Positions 48,901 through 59,375 of a stretch of 64,000 bases of DNA are shown here, one piece after another. Both the position numbers and the translations under genes were made by a program. Each line of letters begins with the position of its first letter. Position 1 is the first letter of the stretch. The stretch comes from Carallia brachiata (Eukaryota; Streptophyta; Magnoliopsida; Malpighiales; Rhizophoraceae): NCBI GenBank assembly GCA_021464245.1, contig JADCRB010000047.1, positions 292,676 through 356,675 on the forward strand, written 5' to 3'. A model generated the notes under the pieces. It was given only the letters and a program-made list of their open reading frames with translations. It searched no databases and had not been told where the DNA came from.

Positions 48901-51900
48901 TTTTACAATTATTACCATTGAAAATCTATTTAATTAGTATAAAAAAGAAACTTAGAGAAAGTTTTCTCATAATCCTAACTCTTATGTGGCAATTTCACAA
49001 TTTTTCTCTTTAATTCTTTATATTTATCATATAATTATCATCTATTACCTTTTATTATAGAACACAATATATTTAAAGGGAATGTAGTATTTAATACAAA
49101 CTTGATCACCTCCTTATTGCCATTATTATGTGTTGCTTCTACAGTTACTGTTCTTTATCTCTACGATAGGAAAAAAGGACCCTTTGGTGGAAAAAATTCT
49201 TCGATGTAATTAAATAAATTATTACATTTTCCAATAGATTATAGCCGTTATTTTGCGGTGGGAAAATTTCTCCAAAAAAAGGGTTGTAACGTTTGTCTAA
49301 TAAATCATTTATTGCAATTAATACCAAATTTATTGTCTTAAACATAGACTAACTGTTATTCTACCCACACAATTATTTTACTTCTCCACAGCAACCAATT
49401 CACGATTGCTTCTCCTCCTCTTCTTCTTCTTCTTTTAGTTTCTAGCCCAAAAACAACAACAAAAACTTCATGTGCGTAGATCATACGATGTTCATGTGTC
49501 TAGCCTATTCTATCAAATTTAATCATCTAATAACCCTATTTATTATGCTTCATAGTAAGTTGATTATAATCTCCACACTCTCTCTCTCTTTCAAATTCTT
49601 TTTTTTTTTAAGTATTGATTGTTTGGATCTATATATTGATGCTTGAATGTCACATAAAATTAAGAATTATTATTCTCACTCATATATTTACTTTCTAAAA
49701 AAAAATATTTTTTTTTGAGGGATTGAAGTTGGTGACTGAAATTCGTTAAATGACTATTTCATTTATGATTTTGTCCATTCTTAGATAATGCTTCAAATAT
49801 CTTGATAAAAATGAGAGATATGGTATTGACTCTTTTTTATTGTATTTCTTTCCAGGTTTCCTCCTTCCTACAACCATGAGGTATTATTCATCAATACGTT
49901 TTGCATGTTAAATTTGTGTTAGCATAGTTTCTCAGTGTTTTTACTTTTGAACTACAAGAAGCAACTTCCTTTTAAATACACTGCTTGAATTTTCAACATA
50001 TATGGCACTAAGTATATTGGTATATTTGTGGCAAGGGATTGTGCAATGAAGGTTTGTTGGCTTTAGAACTTATGTTAATTTCTTATTAACACACTTTAAT
50101 TTCATCTTGACTTTTCTTTACTCATGGTATTTTGTAGTTGCATTTTTGCAATAATACTTTCAATTGTTTCCCCTAAATAAATTGTTAGATAAAGATGGTA
50201 ATTTGTTGGTTCACCTAAGGGGAAATGATAGTCATGGAGACAGAAACAATGACATCATTTATGGATTCTGTTAATTTAACTTATAGTATTGACTTTCTTA
50301 TTTTAGTAATAACTTCTTAAAAATCAAATTTAATTATTTATATCTGACTTACTATATAACTAAATTTATATTAGAATATTTTTAATAAATATCTTAAACC
50401 CGCGCAACGCGCGAAGTTCATTTATAGTCAATATTATAAATGAATAACTGAGAGAAAACTCTCCCTTATTTCACTCTTCAATTTTAATGCAAAAAATTTC
50501 TCTCCCTTTTTCACTCACTAACTTTAATGCAAAAAAAAATTTGAAAATAAACTCCTAATATTATTGACTAAATGACTCTTTCTATTATCAAAAAAAAAAA
50601 ATGCTCCTCACTTTTAGCTAAATTCCTTCTTATCTTTGCCTGCAATTTCATTCTTGGTAGGCAAAACGGTAGGCAAATTCTCATACCATTAATTATTAAC
50701 CTTATTCACTTGAGAAAGAATTTTGAAAGGTGTTGATTAATCCTAATGAATTTTGTTTCTTTAGTTTGTGAAGGCATAATTCAAGACGCAAAGTCATAAC
50801 TCTAAATCTCAAACACACACACACACACACACACACTCTCTCTCTCTCTCTCATTTTTGATTTTCTTTAGTAAATTTGAGTTTTTTAATTATATAAGTTT
50901 CAAGATTATGATACTACTAAATTTATATAAGTATCAAATTATTCAATATAAAATTTATTTGAATATACAAACAAAAAAAAATCTAAAAATCAATTATGTC
51001 AAAAATATTGAGTACAAAAATATTACAAAAGATATAATTAATATAGAAGGAAAGTTTAGAGAAAGTTTTCCCTTTATTGATGTTGTCATGTGGCAAATAA
51101 TTTCAATATCTTATTTTACTTTTTATTATTTTAATTTTTTGTACTCAATTATCATTTACAAATGATTTTGAATGTTCTCAATAAGTATCCTTTGATATTT
51201 TAACCGTTTATACTTTTTTTAACTTTTACACAATTACTCCCATGAATGTCATAATTTTGAAATTAATTATCCCTTTATTCTTATGAATGTTGCAATTTTG
51301 AAATTAATTCTCCCTTCCGCTTCCTTCTTTAATTTTGAATTTAATGTCTGCCACACGAAAATTTGTCTTCATTTTTTCCTTTCAATTTTATTCTGATTTT
51401 ATTCTAATTAAATAGATGTAAGAGATTGTTGGCCATTAATGTTAAGATAGTGATTAAAAAAAGAATGGTTAAGGAAAGCACCATAATTAGATTTTATTAT
51501 ATAATTAATGATTTGGTTTGAATAATTCTAACTACATGATTCTTTTCAAATCTTTATATTAGGCTATAAATTAAATATTGATTAAGCATTGTGACCATGG
51601 AAAAGCCGAGAGGGTTCATGTAAATGTTGATGCGCATCAATGAAGGAAATGACAAATTTTCCATTTCAAGTGCAGCCGATGTAAGTCTAATTTCATTGTA
51701 TAATCTCTTTCTCAATCCCTCTCTCTTTTTCCATTTTTTAAGGTTGTCAAATGTTAGCAGTTAAGGATTAACTTTCTTACATGATTTAGTAGGTTTGACT
51801 TATCATCACATACAAAGGCTAAGAAGCAGCAGTAGGAGGGTTCAATCGAACGGAGAAAGATAAGGTTTCAGTGAATTTTTCTCTTTGACGATTAGTTTGA

Positions 51901-54900
51901 TTTTGTTTTGAGTTTAAATTCCATGAATTTAGAGATTCTTAGTTAAATGTGGTCCATCACATATTTATGGACCTAAAATAAAACCTATTGCATGTTTAAG
52001 AAAATTTTTATTTTGTCAGGTTTTCTCTAATAAGACAAATTTAAATTATGATAATATATACCAAAAGATTTCCTTGCTTCTTTTTTTTGGGGGGGGGGGG
52101 GTGGGCAAACTATTCTTAGCTATGCAGTTTTATCTTATTAGGGATGAACTGAGTAAAATGCGAATATTGAATTTTTTTCTACATCATTTAAATTTATTTT
52201 GTTCAATTTTTACCACTTTTTTTTTTTTTTAATAGATTTTTATATTTTTTTATCATGTTTATTCCTAACTTTTATTTAAATCTCAATAAGCCAAGTCCTA
52301 ATTTACACTTTCTCTTGCAATTTGAGTACATTCTTTTGATGTCTGTTGTGAACAAATTGCCAACAATTTTGGATAAGACCTAGAATACTTTGGAAGATGA
52401 CTTGGGAAATGTCTGACATCACTGACCTACGTAATGAAAATTGAGATAAAAAGCATATTCTTTTGGTTATTCAAGGTTTCCTATTCACTTAAAAAAAAAT
52501 TGCTGGTATTCACATCTTCTATGCTTCATGTAACATGTAGCAGATCAAAAGGTTAAAAAAGAAGTTTAAACTAATACATGACCATATTTATTTACATCAA
52601 GTAAAGACAAATATTAGTAGTATCAATAAACTCATTTTACATAATAAATACAAAAACATAAATCAAATATGGAAAAAAAATAAAAACACTAAAAAATATT
52701 AAATCCTCAAAAATTGTGGGTCCATGTGGCACAACCACACATTTTCCTTTTAATTTTTATATCTAATTCATAGTGGTCTTGGACTTTTCACCTTAAAAAA
52801 TTTTGCTATTTGATTGCTTTGGTCTAGCTATGAGTTTATTCGGTCTCAATGAATCAATTTGCATTTCATATATTTCAAAACTTGGTGAATTAGATATAAC
52901 TGGTAGAATAATCAAGGTAATTTTTACATTTTTTCTTATTTTTAGTTTGTTAACCATTTCACAAGGCCACAACTTAATCAATGTAACGATGAATTCATCT
53001 GAACAACTAAAAAGTAATCTAATACTTCTTAATCAAAAACATCCTAACTTTTAATTAGTTATATTATAACCCACGTAATGTGCGGGCCAAATTCTAGTTG
53101 TATTATATCCAAATAGGGCTGCACTGCAAATATATGGTAATTGTATGTGTGTGTGTGTGAGTGTGTGTGTGTGTTTGGTAGATTAAAAACAACAAATGTA
53201 CCAAAAAAAAAAAAAAAAGTTTGCCATATTAAGACAAATTAGCATTACCGCATCCCTTGCGCAATTGAAACCGTAGCATCTTTCTTCAGCTGTCATGTCT
53301 ATTTCGAATTCCTTAAATGTATGTAACAATGCCTTATAGAGAATTTTCATATAATTTGGAAGCTGATCAAGAGCATCCACATCCCATCTGAGAAATCAAG
53401 AAAACAGAAACTATATAGAGAACTTGATAGCCACCAAAATGGAATAATAACAATAATAGTAATATAAACGAAAATTGCATAACTTTCGTGAAAGAAACAA
53501 ACAACCTTTGAATTGCTTCTGTAAAGCTTTGAAGTTCTTCAGTGGTACCATATGAGTCATAGGTGTCATCAATAACTGACAATAGAATTAGGTTTTTGGT
53601 ACCCATTATACGGGCACGGGCATATTGAGGCTCGAAATGAAAACCAACCGTCCAAAAGAAGAGTTCCACCAGTCTCTCTCTTGCATAAGATAGTTGGTTT
53701 TCAAGCTTCAACTCTTTCCACCACCTGCATGCATTTACAATATATATGTAGATGCTAATTAATAAAATCCCATTCTACTTAATTTGTTTTGTATATATTT
53801 ATATTCTAGGAAACACGAGGGGGTTTTTCTAAAATTAAGGGAAATTACTCTGAAAGATAACTGAGCTCTTGTTGATGAAGCAACTGGACTCTATTGTAAT
53901 CCAACTTTGCAAGGTTTAGAAGGGTTTGATTTTTGTGTTTGTCTTCTTCATAGAAATCAATATATTTCCTTGCCTCCAGCCTTTCAAGGCCTGTATGCAA
54001 CGGTTGTTTTAGGGCATTGGCTATTTGCCTGTTAATTTGAGGGTTTGATTGCGCTGTCAAGCTCTCCAGATAAGCCTTGGAGAAAGACAAGGCTTCATCC
54101 AACATATCTTCTCCAGGTGTGCTCAGATGACTGGCTTCGTATAAGCTCAACATGGCCTTGGCACCGTCTCCTTGCAAGGATTCTTTGAACTTACCATCAC
54201 TGCCTTTGAACTTTTTGAACACATCTGAATCACCAACATCCATGCATTTATGAATTTATTAGCCACTTAGCAACTATTGCATTAATTTCCACTTAGCTAC
54301 CTAATTTTTTCCACGTGACGTGGAAATTAATGCAATGACAATAATAAATGCTAATTGCTAAGTGCAATTAGCATTTATGGGAAAGAAAGGAAAATTTACC
54401 GCAAGGAATTTTGTAGCCATGCTGCCTAAATACTCGAAATATAAGTGCAACTGTGTGAAGGTCATAGTCTTGTTCATAAAGCAAGCAAGGTTTGAAATAT
54501 TCAAACATCTCAGTTAATTGATCTTCAATCTCACTCTCAAAGTGATATGATACCCCAAGCCGGCTTAATGTATCGATTAGTTCAATTTTTTTCACTGGAT
54601 CACTTGCAGAAGATGCCACCAACATGTGCCTTACTTTTTCCCTCAATATTTCAAGTTGGCTTTCCAATGATTCAAACTCCTGCAACAAAGTAAAACGTTG
54701 ATTTCCGAATGGACCATCAGAAATAAAATATATTATTATTATTATTTTTTTATAAAACTAAAATTTAGATATAAATGAATGTTTTCTTAGAATATATGTA
54801 AAGTATAGATATTATATAAGATTTATTTAAAAAAATATAAATAACTAAAAAATATTATATCCTATGTGTTTACTGCCCGGTATACATGTGTATACCTAGC

Positions 54901-55747
54901 ATATCCTTTTCAGAATCAACTATAAAGGCATCGTTATTCAGTTTTTTATATGTCTCAAAGTGTAAAATCACTCTTCCTTTTTGTAGGGATCTCTAATTAA
55001 ACTTTTTTTTTTCAGTCTAAATTTATCATAATTTACACTACATATACATTATACATAAGTAGGGCCTACTTGACATTAAAAAAATAAAATAATAAAAGAG
55101 ATTGTATGGTCTAAAAAAACAAAAAAAAGTAAAAATTGGAAGCACACAATTTTGTTTAGTGTGTGTGTGTTTGAAAGTCCAATTCAGCATCTTTATTATG
55201 ATATTGTAGTGTGTGCTAAAGTTATGTTAATTTTAATTAATAGTTTTAAGTTGATCTTAAATCACTTACTCCCCCACATCTCGGTCTACGCGCACGTATA
55301 TTGACAATTCCCTTCATCGAGCAGTGGACCTTTGGTTTTTCAAAGTCAGAGTAAACAATATTGGATATTCAAATTGAGTTCAGTTTCAGACACTATAATT
55401 CATTTCTGAGAATTGTTTGCATTAACACTATTGGTGTCATATATTAATGAAAAAGTGCTTACCAAATGGTTAAAAGAAAATGAAGCGAAGTGATCGCCCC
55501 ATATGGATGGTGGGAAGTTGACTGTTGGCCGTCTATCTAACTGAGAATTGGACAATGAAAACGCTTGCTCCCCTGAAGTGGCTGAACTGGGTAAGCAAAA
55601 GATAGAAGTAAAAGAAGGGCGGCGCCGGCCATTCCATTTGCTAGATTGAGTACTACTACTTCTGCTACTACCAGTCGTTACTGGAAAGCAAAACCTTTTT
55701 TGGGTATACACTGCTGACACTAGCTTTACTGTTGCCATTACTAGCAT
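45944..55747 (-). CDS. Terpene synthase, TPS-a type, with N-terminal extension
   Basis: Ionises a prenyl diphosphate with Mg2+ to make a terpene. Seven exons: 55463-55747, 54400-54679, 53849-54224, 53506-53724, 53249-53387, 46427-46675, 45944-46309. Phases agree and give 637 aa in one frame; exons 4 and 6 have the canonical 219 and 249 bp. Motifs: RPX8W at about residue 73 in [21 protein letters not shown] of the RXR motif, DDTYD at about 366, and DDISDGQAE at about 510 for the NSE/DTE site. About 70 Ser/Arg-rich residues precede RPX8W and look like a plastid transit peptide, unusual for cytosolic sesquiterpene synthases. The NSE/DTE site has Asp where Ser/Thr/Gly is usual, and the C-terminus runs about 25 residues past the usual end. 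Intron 5 is 6573 bp and packed with Helitrons. Product not predictable. The start could also be the ATG at 55738. Confidence 0.92.
46936..48449 (+). mobile_element. Helitron-like element 1 in TPS intron 5
   Basis: 5' end A then TCTATACGTAAGTATATAAA, followed by the TGCCATGTGGCA motif common near plant Helitron starts. The 3' end has a short hairpin region (CGCGTATCACGCAAG) and CTAG followed by T at 48450. No Rep/helicase, so non-autonomous. Confidence 0.65.
48457..50427 (+). mobile_element. Helitron-like element 2, with two 5' ends
   Basis: Starts A then TCTATTTAATTAGTATAAAA at 48457; the same 5' sequence recurs at 48925, so either one element is nested at the end of another or the 5' end was duplicated. 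Both share one 3' terminus with the hairpin ACCCGCGCAACGCGCG and ATAG then T at 50427. The usual C of CTAG is changed to A. Confidence 0.6.
48540..48945 (+). repeat. Imperfect tandem repeats inside Helitron 2
   Basis: Three to four copies of a unit of about 110-140 bp with the landmarks TTCATCTTTTTAATTAATTT, CCATTCTTTCACAATTATTA and TCAATTCTTATAAAAA. The open frame across it is a by-product of the repeat. Confidence 0.85.
51031..53097 (+). mobile_element. Helitron-like element 3 in TPS intron 5
   Basis: 5' region ATATAATTAATATAGAAGGA, then AAGTTTAGAGAAAG and CATGTGGCA as in the other two. The 3' end has ACCCACGTAATGTGCGGG (hairpin) and CTAG then T at 53098. The 5' boundary is not exact. It ends 151 bp before the exon 5 donor side of the intron. 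A run of about 12 G lies at 52090. Confidence 0.6.
54240..54385. mobile_element. Foldback MITE filling TPS intron 2
   Basis: Intron 2 is only 175 bp and most of it is one imperfect palindrome: GCATTAATTTCCAC on the left pairs with GTGGAAATTAATGC on the right around a CCACGTGACGTGG centre, and outer arms (TTAGCAACTATTGC and its inverted partner) also pair. No coding content. Confidence 0.6.
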
Positions 55748-56150
55748 CAACAAGGGCTAAGGAGGACGTTTTGATTCAGCAACTGCTTCAATAATTTATT
55801 GTGGCGTTTCATTTTAAGAGTCCTACTGATAAGACATAAGAAATAAATATAGAGTATCTATAATAATGAGTGTAGTTTTTAAAAAATAATAAAAAAATTA
55901 TTTATTTATTTTTTAAATTAAATTGTAAATATATTTGATATTATCTTAAATGTACTTAATATCACTCTAAATCCTTATTTAAAAAAAATTCAATTTGTTT
56001 TTGCTAGAAAAACTGTTTATAACTATCCTATGGTTATTTTATATAACCTTCAAATTTTTCCTTCAGTTTAATTATAAAAAAAAAAAAAAAGGCTAAAGAT
56101 AAACGACGTGGCTTTTTATAAATTGTGCTGTTTTTTCTTTATGTTTTGGT

Positions 56151-56194
<44 letters not shown>

Positions 56195-56499
56195 TATTTA
56201 ATATATGAAAGATATTATAGGCTTCACTCATCAACTTAAATTTCTAATTTGAATGATTTTTTAATATGATAGCATAATTTTATTACACATATCATGTGTG
56301 TTATTAACAATTAGTGATGTGATCAAAACACGTTATTTTCATTCTTTGCATTTTGTCTCGTTGATGCTCTCAACCTGACGGTGTTACACATAAAGAGACA
56401 TATTAATATTCAATATATAATCCATCTCCCCTAATAACTTCAAATTTTGAATTAAATCGGTTAAAAAAATGAATTAAATAGGTTTTCTTTTCAACCGGT
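55748..56499. other. TPS upstream region
   Basis: 5' flank of the terpene synthase on the minus strand, AT-rich, with an AT run at 56161-56191. No clear TATA box can be singled out. Confidence 0.4.
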
Positions 56500-56690
56500 T
56501 GAAATATTGTGATATGCGCTGCATGTGCAAGTAACGACATAACTCTTAGCAGAAAACATATGCAAAGTACACCAGACACCAGCGAGACAGTACTACAGAT
56601 GGATGAAAAACAAGCAGTACCGTGCATGCATGCGTGACTTGTGTCCTAAATAAACTGTCATACTCGTCAGGGAGTGAGAGCCTTTAGGGT
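56500..56690 (+). repeat. Duplicated promoter-like segment, copy 1
   Basis: Matches 57070-57245: TGTGCAAG, GCAGAAAAC, GCAAAGTA, ACAGATGGATG, CGTGCATGCATGC and CTTGTGTCCTAAATAAAC. The TATA-like element here is altered (TAAATAAA). A MITE (56697-57029) separates the copies. Confidence 0.7.
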
Positions 56691-56696
56691 GTGTTT

Positions 56697-57029
56697 GAAG
56701 TGCAAGAAAAAGAGAGAAAAGGAAGAGAAAGGAAGAGAAAAAATATAATTATTTAAATGATAGAAAAAATTGAAAGAAAGAAGTAGGTAAAAGAAATATA
56801 AAATAGTAATTTGTGAAAGAAAAAATAGAAAGAAAATAAATTATTTAGAAGGAAAAAAAATTCAAAGAAAAAAGTATGGTAAAAGAAAAGGTAAATAGTA
56901 ATTTGTGAGAGAAAAAGTAAAGAGAAAAATAAAGTTATTTAGAGTGGTATAAAAAGTGAAGAGTAGGAAAAATAAAAAAAAATTATAATTTTCTTTCTCG
57001 TTAATTTTTTTCACACACCAAACATAACA
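56697..57029. mobile_element. Harbinger-like MITE, third family member
   Basis: 333 bp starting GGGTGTGTTTGAAGTGC, ending in CACACACCAAACATAACA, flanked by TTA (56694-56696 and 57030-57032). Purine-rich interior as in the pair at 42721-43673. Confidence 0.75.
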
Positions 57030-57069
57030 TTAATTTATATGAAATGCAAAATGTGTAGCAATATTCTTC

Positions 57070-57245
57070 AGTTCATGCATTTCTGACTTGTGCAAGAAAG
57101 GAGATAACTTTTGCAGAAAACGTATACGCAAAGTATACACACGGCAGCAACACAATACAGATGGATGCAACGGGGGAGGTCCTGCCCGTGCACGGCATGC
57201 ACGCTTGACTCGTGTCCTATATAAACTATATATCAAGCACATCAT
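57070..57245 (+). repeat. Duplicated promoter-like segment, copy 2
   Basis: Same segment as 56500-56690, but with an intact TATA-type motif, GTGTCCTATATAAACTAT (57209-57226). The layout looks like a plus-strand core promoter, but no gene follows within several hundred bases. Confidence 0.6.
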
Positions 57246-58314
57246 CAGATCTTCTATAATATATAATACGAGTCTCCTATGATAATTTACATCTTGAATT
57301 TTAATTTTTAAAAAAATATCAAATTTTTAAAAATTAATAAAATTATTTTATTATATAATTTACAACCTAATTAATCTCTTAAAAGAACAAATTATACGTG
57401 TCCCACTTAAAAACGAGATTTGGACTTTAATTACTGTTTGATAAGACTGCTTGGCTTGATGGACGCTAGCTTGGTATTAGTACTCTTCTTTACATGGGAA
57501 ATCTGAAGTTCATTTTATTTGTACCAATAAAATCTCATTCATTTAAAAGAAAAGTATGGGGATATCGATTATCAGAGAGTGCGTGATTGAATTGTTTGAT
57601 TTTGAAAAGTCACGGTTAATAAACACAACCCAATGCCAGTAACTCCTCCCTTGCGATTATTTGTTTGATTTTAAAGGGAATACTACCCAACTTCCTTGGC
57701 AGTTTTTACGCTCGTAAAAACACCTACTATTCAGAATAAAATTATAGAAATTATCAGAAAATTTGAAAACTTTGATCTTGATCTTATGCATGTGCCTGTG
57801 TGATGACATGTGTACAGTACCAAGATGTATAATATACACAAACATACTAGGCTTATCCCCGCACATTCCGCAGTTTCATAATGAAACTTTTGTATGTGAA
57901 CACCTTTTTTTTATTTTTGTTCGTTTTCTTAGCTAATCAGAATCTTTTGAAATGCATATCGTAGACAAATAGTTGATTACACTATACAATTAACTAATCC
58001 CCTGATTATCAATCATTCTCTGATCAAGTTGTATCATGCATAATTGTCTATAGGAAATCAATTCTTGTTTTGATAATTCATACCAATTATAAAGAATAAT
58101 ATACCATACCATAATTTATTATATTCCATAAACAAATCTATTATGTTGATTAGTGTCCTTCAAACTTGCTCCTTCACGCATGCTTAAATTAAGCATGATT
58201 AAAAAGATAAGAATTTTATTGTCACGAAAATAAAGAGGATAATCAACATCTACTTGTTAGTAACCCACAAATTAGATAGAGGCCACTAACCACTTGTAGA
58301 AGACAATTTTTTAC
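57246..58314. other. Intergenic
   Basis: AT-rich, no gene or element ends recognised. Confidence 0.45.
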
Positions 58315-58463
58315 CGTTTCTTTCTGAATGAGTAAATTCTTCCGCTTAAATTCTGCTTGCTTCTCCAGTTGAGTGATCTTCTGCTCATATTCATTCCATT
58401 GAGACTTCAACTTGTTCTACAATTTCTTATTATTGGCATCAGTAAACCGCATTTTCCTAATAC
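58315..58463 (-). pseudogene. Pseudo-exon with coiled-coil-like codons
   Basis: Minus-strand block bounded by an acceptor (TTATCAG) and a donor (AAACG then GTAAAA). One frame reads MRFTDANNKKL, a stop, then KLKSQWNEYEQKITQLEKQ and AEFKRKNLLIQKE, which looks like real coiled-coil coding sequence. The single TAG breaks it. Family not recognised. It follows the small ORF at 58741-58881 on the same strand. Confidence 0.4.
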
Positions 58464-58740
58464 CTGATAAGTCAAATTGAAATTGATAAGCACAGAAACG
58501 CCCATGGGCAACTTGAATTTTTCATAGCTAACAAGCTAAGAATGATACCATTCTTTCAGCTATGAACGATAAGGAGAAAAAATTTATGTAACATCATAAG
58601 AAAAATCATCGATTGCGTGTTGACATTCTAAGGATGAGGTTTTTAATCCGGAAATTCCCATCTCTTTTACTTTTGCATTTGACTACCATTAAAAAGAAAA
58701 AATTCTTCAACAGTAAAAGCAAAGTAGAACGGCCAACAAT

Positions 58741-58881
58741 TCAAACACTGAAAGTGAAGCGAGCGAGCTGGTTTTTATTGGAGAAAAAATTAGAGAGGTT
58801 TCTTCTCCGAGAGCTAGTGGAACCAATCCTCCTGGACATGGATCCATAAAATCTCTGAGACAATTGTTGTTGAAGTGCCAT
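58741..58881 (-). CDS. Small ORF, presequence-like, function unknown
   Basis: 46 codons from ATG at 58881, starting MALQQQLSQRFYGSMSRRIG and continuing with Ser/Arg/Asn-rich sequence to a stop at 58741. The composition (Arg, Ser, Gln, no acids) resembles a mitochondrial presequence. A coiled-coil-like pseudo-exon lies 280 bp downstream on the same strand. The two may be remains of one nuclear gene for an organellar protein. I do not recognise the family and do not know whether it is expressed. Confidence 0.3.
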   Translation of the reverse strand: MALQQQLSQRFYGSMSRRIGSTSSRRRNLSNFFSNKNQLARFTFSV

Positions 58882-59375
58882 AGAAAAAGTTTGCCTGTGC
58901 AGTTGTTCTTCATCTGTCAAAGTATTCTCTTGCTTCTGGATTCAATAATTTTTTTTGCTATCATTACTTTTCATGCAAATAAATTGGCTAAAATTAATAA
59001 TTTACACAATATCGTTTAAATTTAGAATAATTTCAACCATTACTTATTTAACATAATGGTATTGTGGGTATGCATAAATTGGTTCATTATTTATTCATTG
59101 TTATTAATTATTAGCATCAAAAATAATTTCAAAGGTTACTTATATACCATAATGATATGGTGGGAATGCATAAATTATTTTATTATTTACCATAATAGTA
59201 TGTTATCATTGACATAAATTATTATCTGAGAAATATATATATGCTCATTTATTTATTCATCAAGAGGCTCCTTGGCCCATAAGCTGGTTTTTTATTTGTG
59301 GGGGTCTCATGGGATAATTCTTTTTTTTCTACATTCGTTGTTTTGCGATTTGTTTGTTTGTTATCTCCAACCACC
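58882..59375. other. Intergenic
   Basis: AT-rich, with short repeated phrases such as CATAATGGTAT (59056) and CATAATGATAT (59149). No gene recognised. Confidence 0.45.

Noticed and set aside
48518..48937. 139-codon open frame
   Set aside because: It spans an imperfect tandem repeat inside a Helitron-like element. The repeated peptide follows from the repeated DNA.
52080..52100. Run of about 12 G as a quadruplex or regulatory site
   Set aside because: It is a single homopolymer inside a Helitron-like element, with no partner G runs close by. Likely only a length-variable run.
45944..55747. Reading the terpene synthase as two separate gene fragments 6.5 kb apart
   Set aside because: Exon 5 ends and exon 6 starts in the same phase with good splice sites, and no motif is missing or repeated. 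One gene with a transposon-filled intron is simpler.
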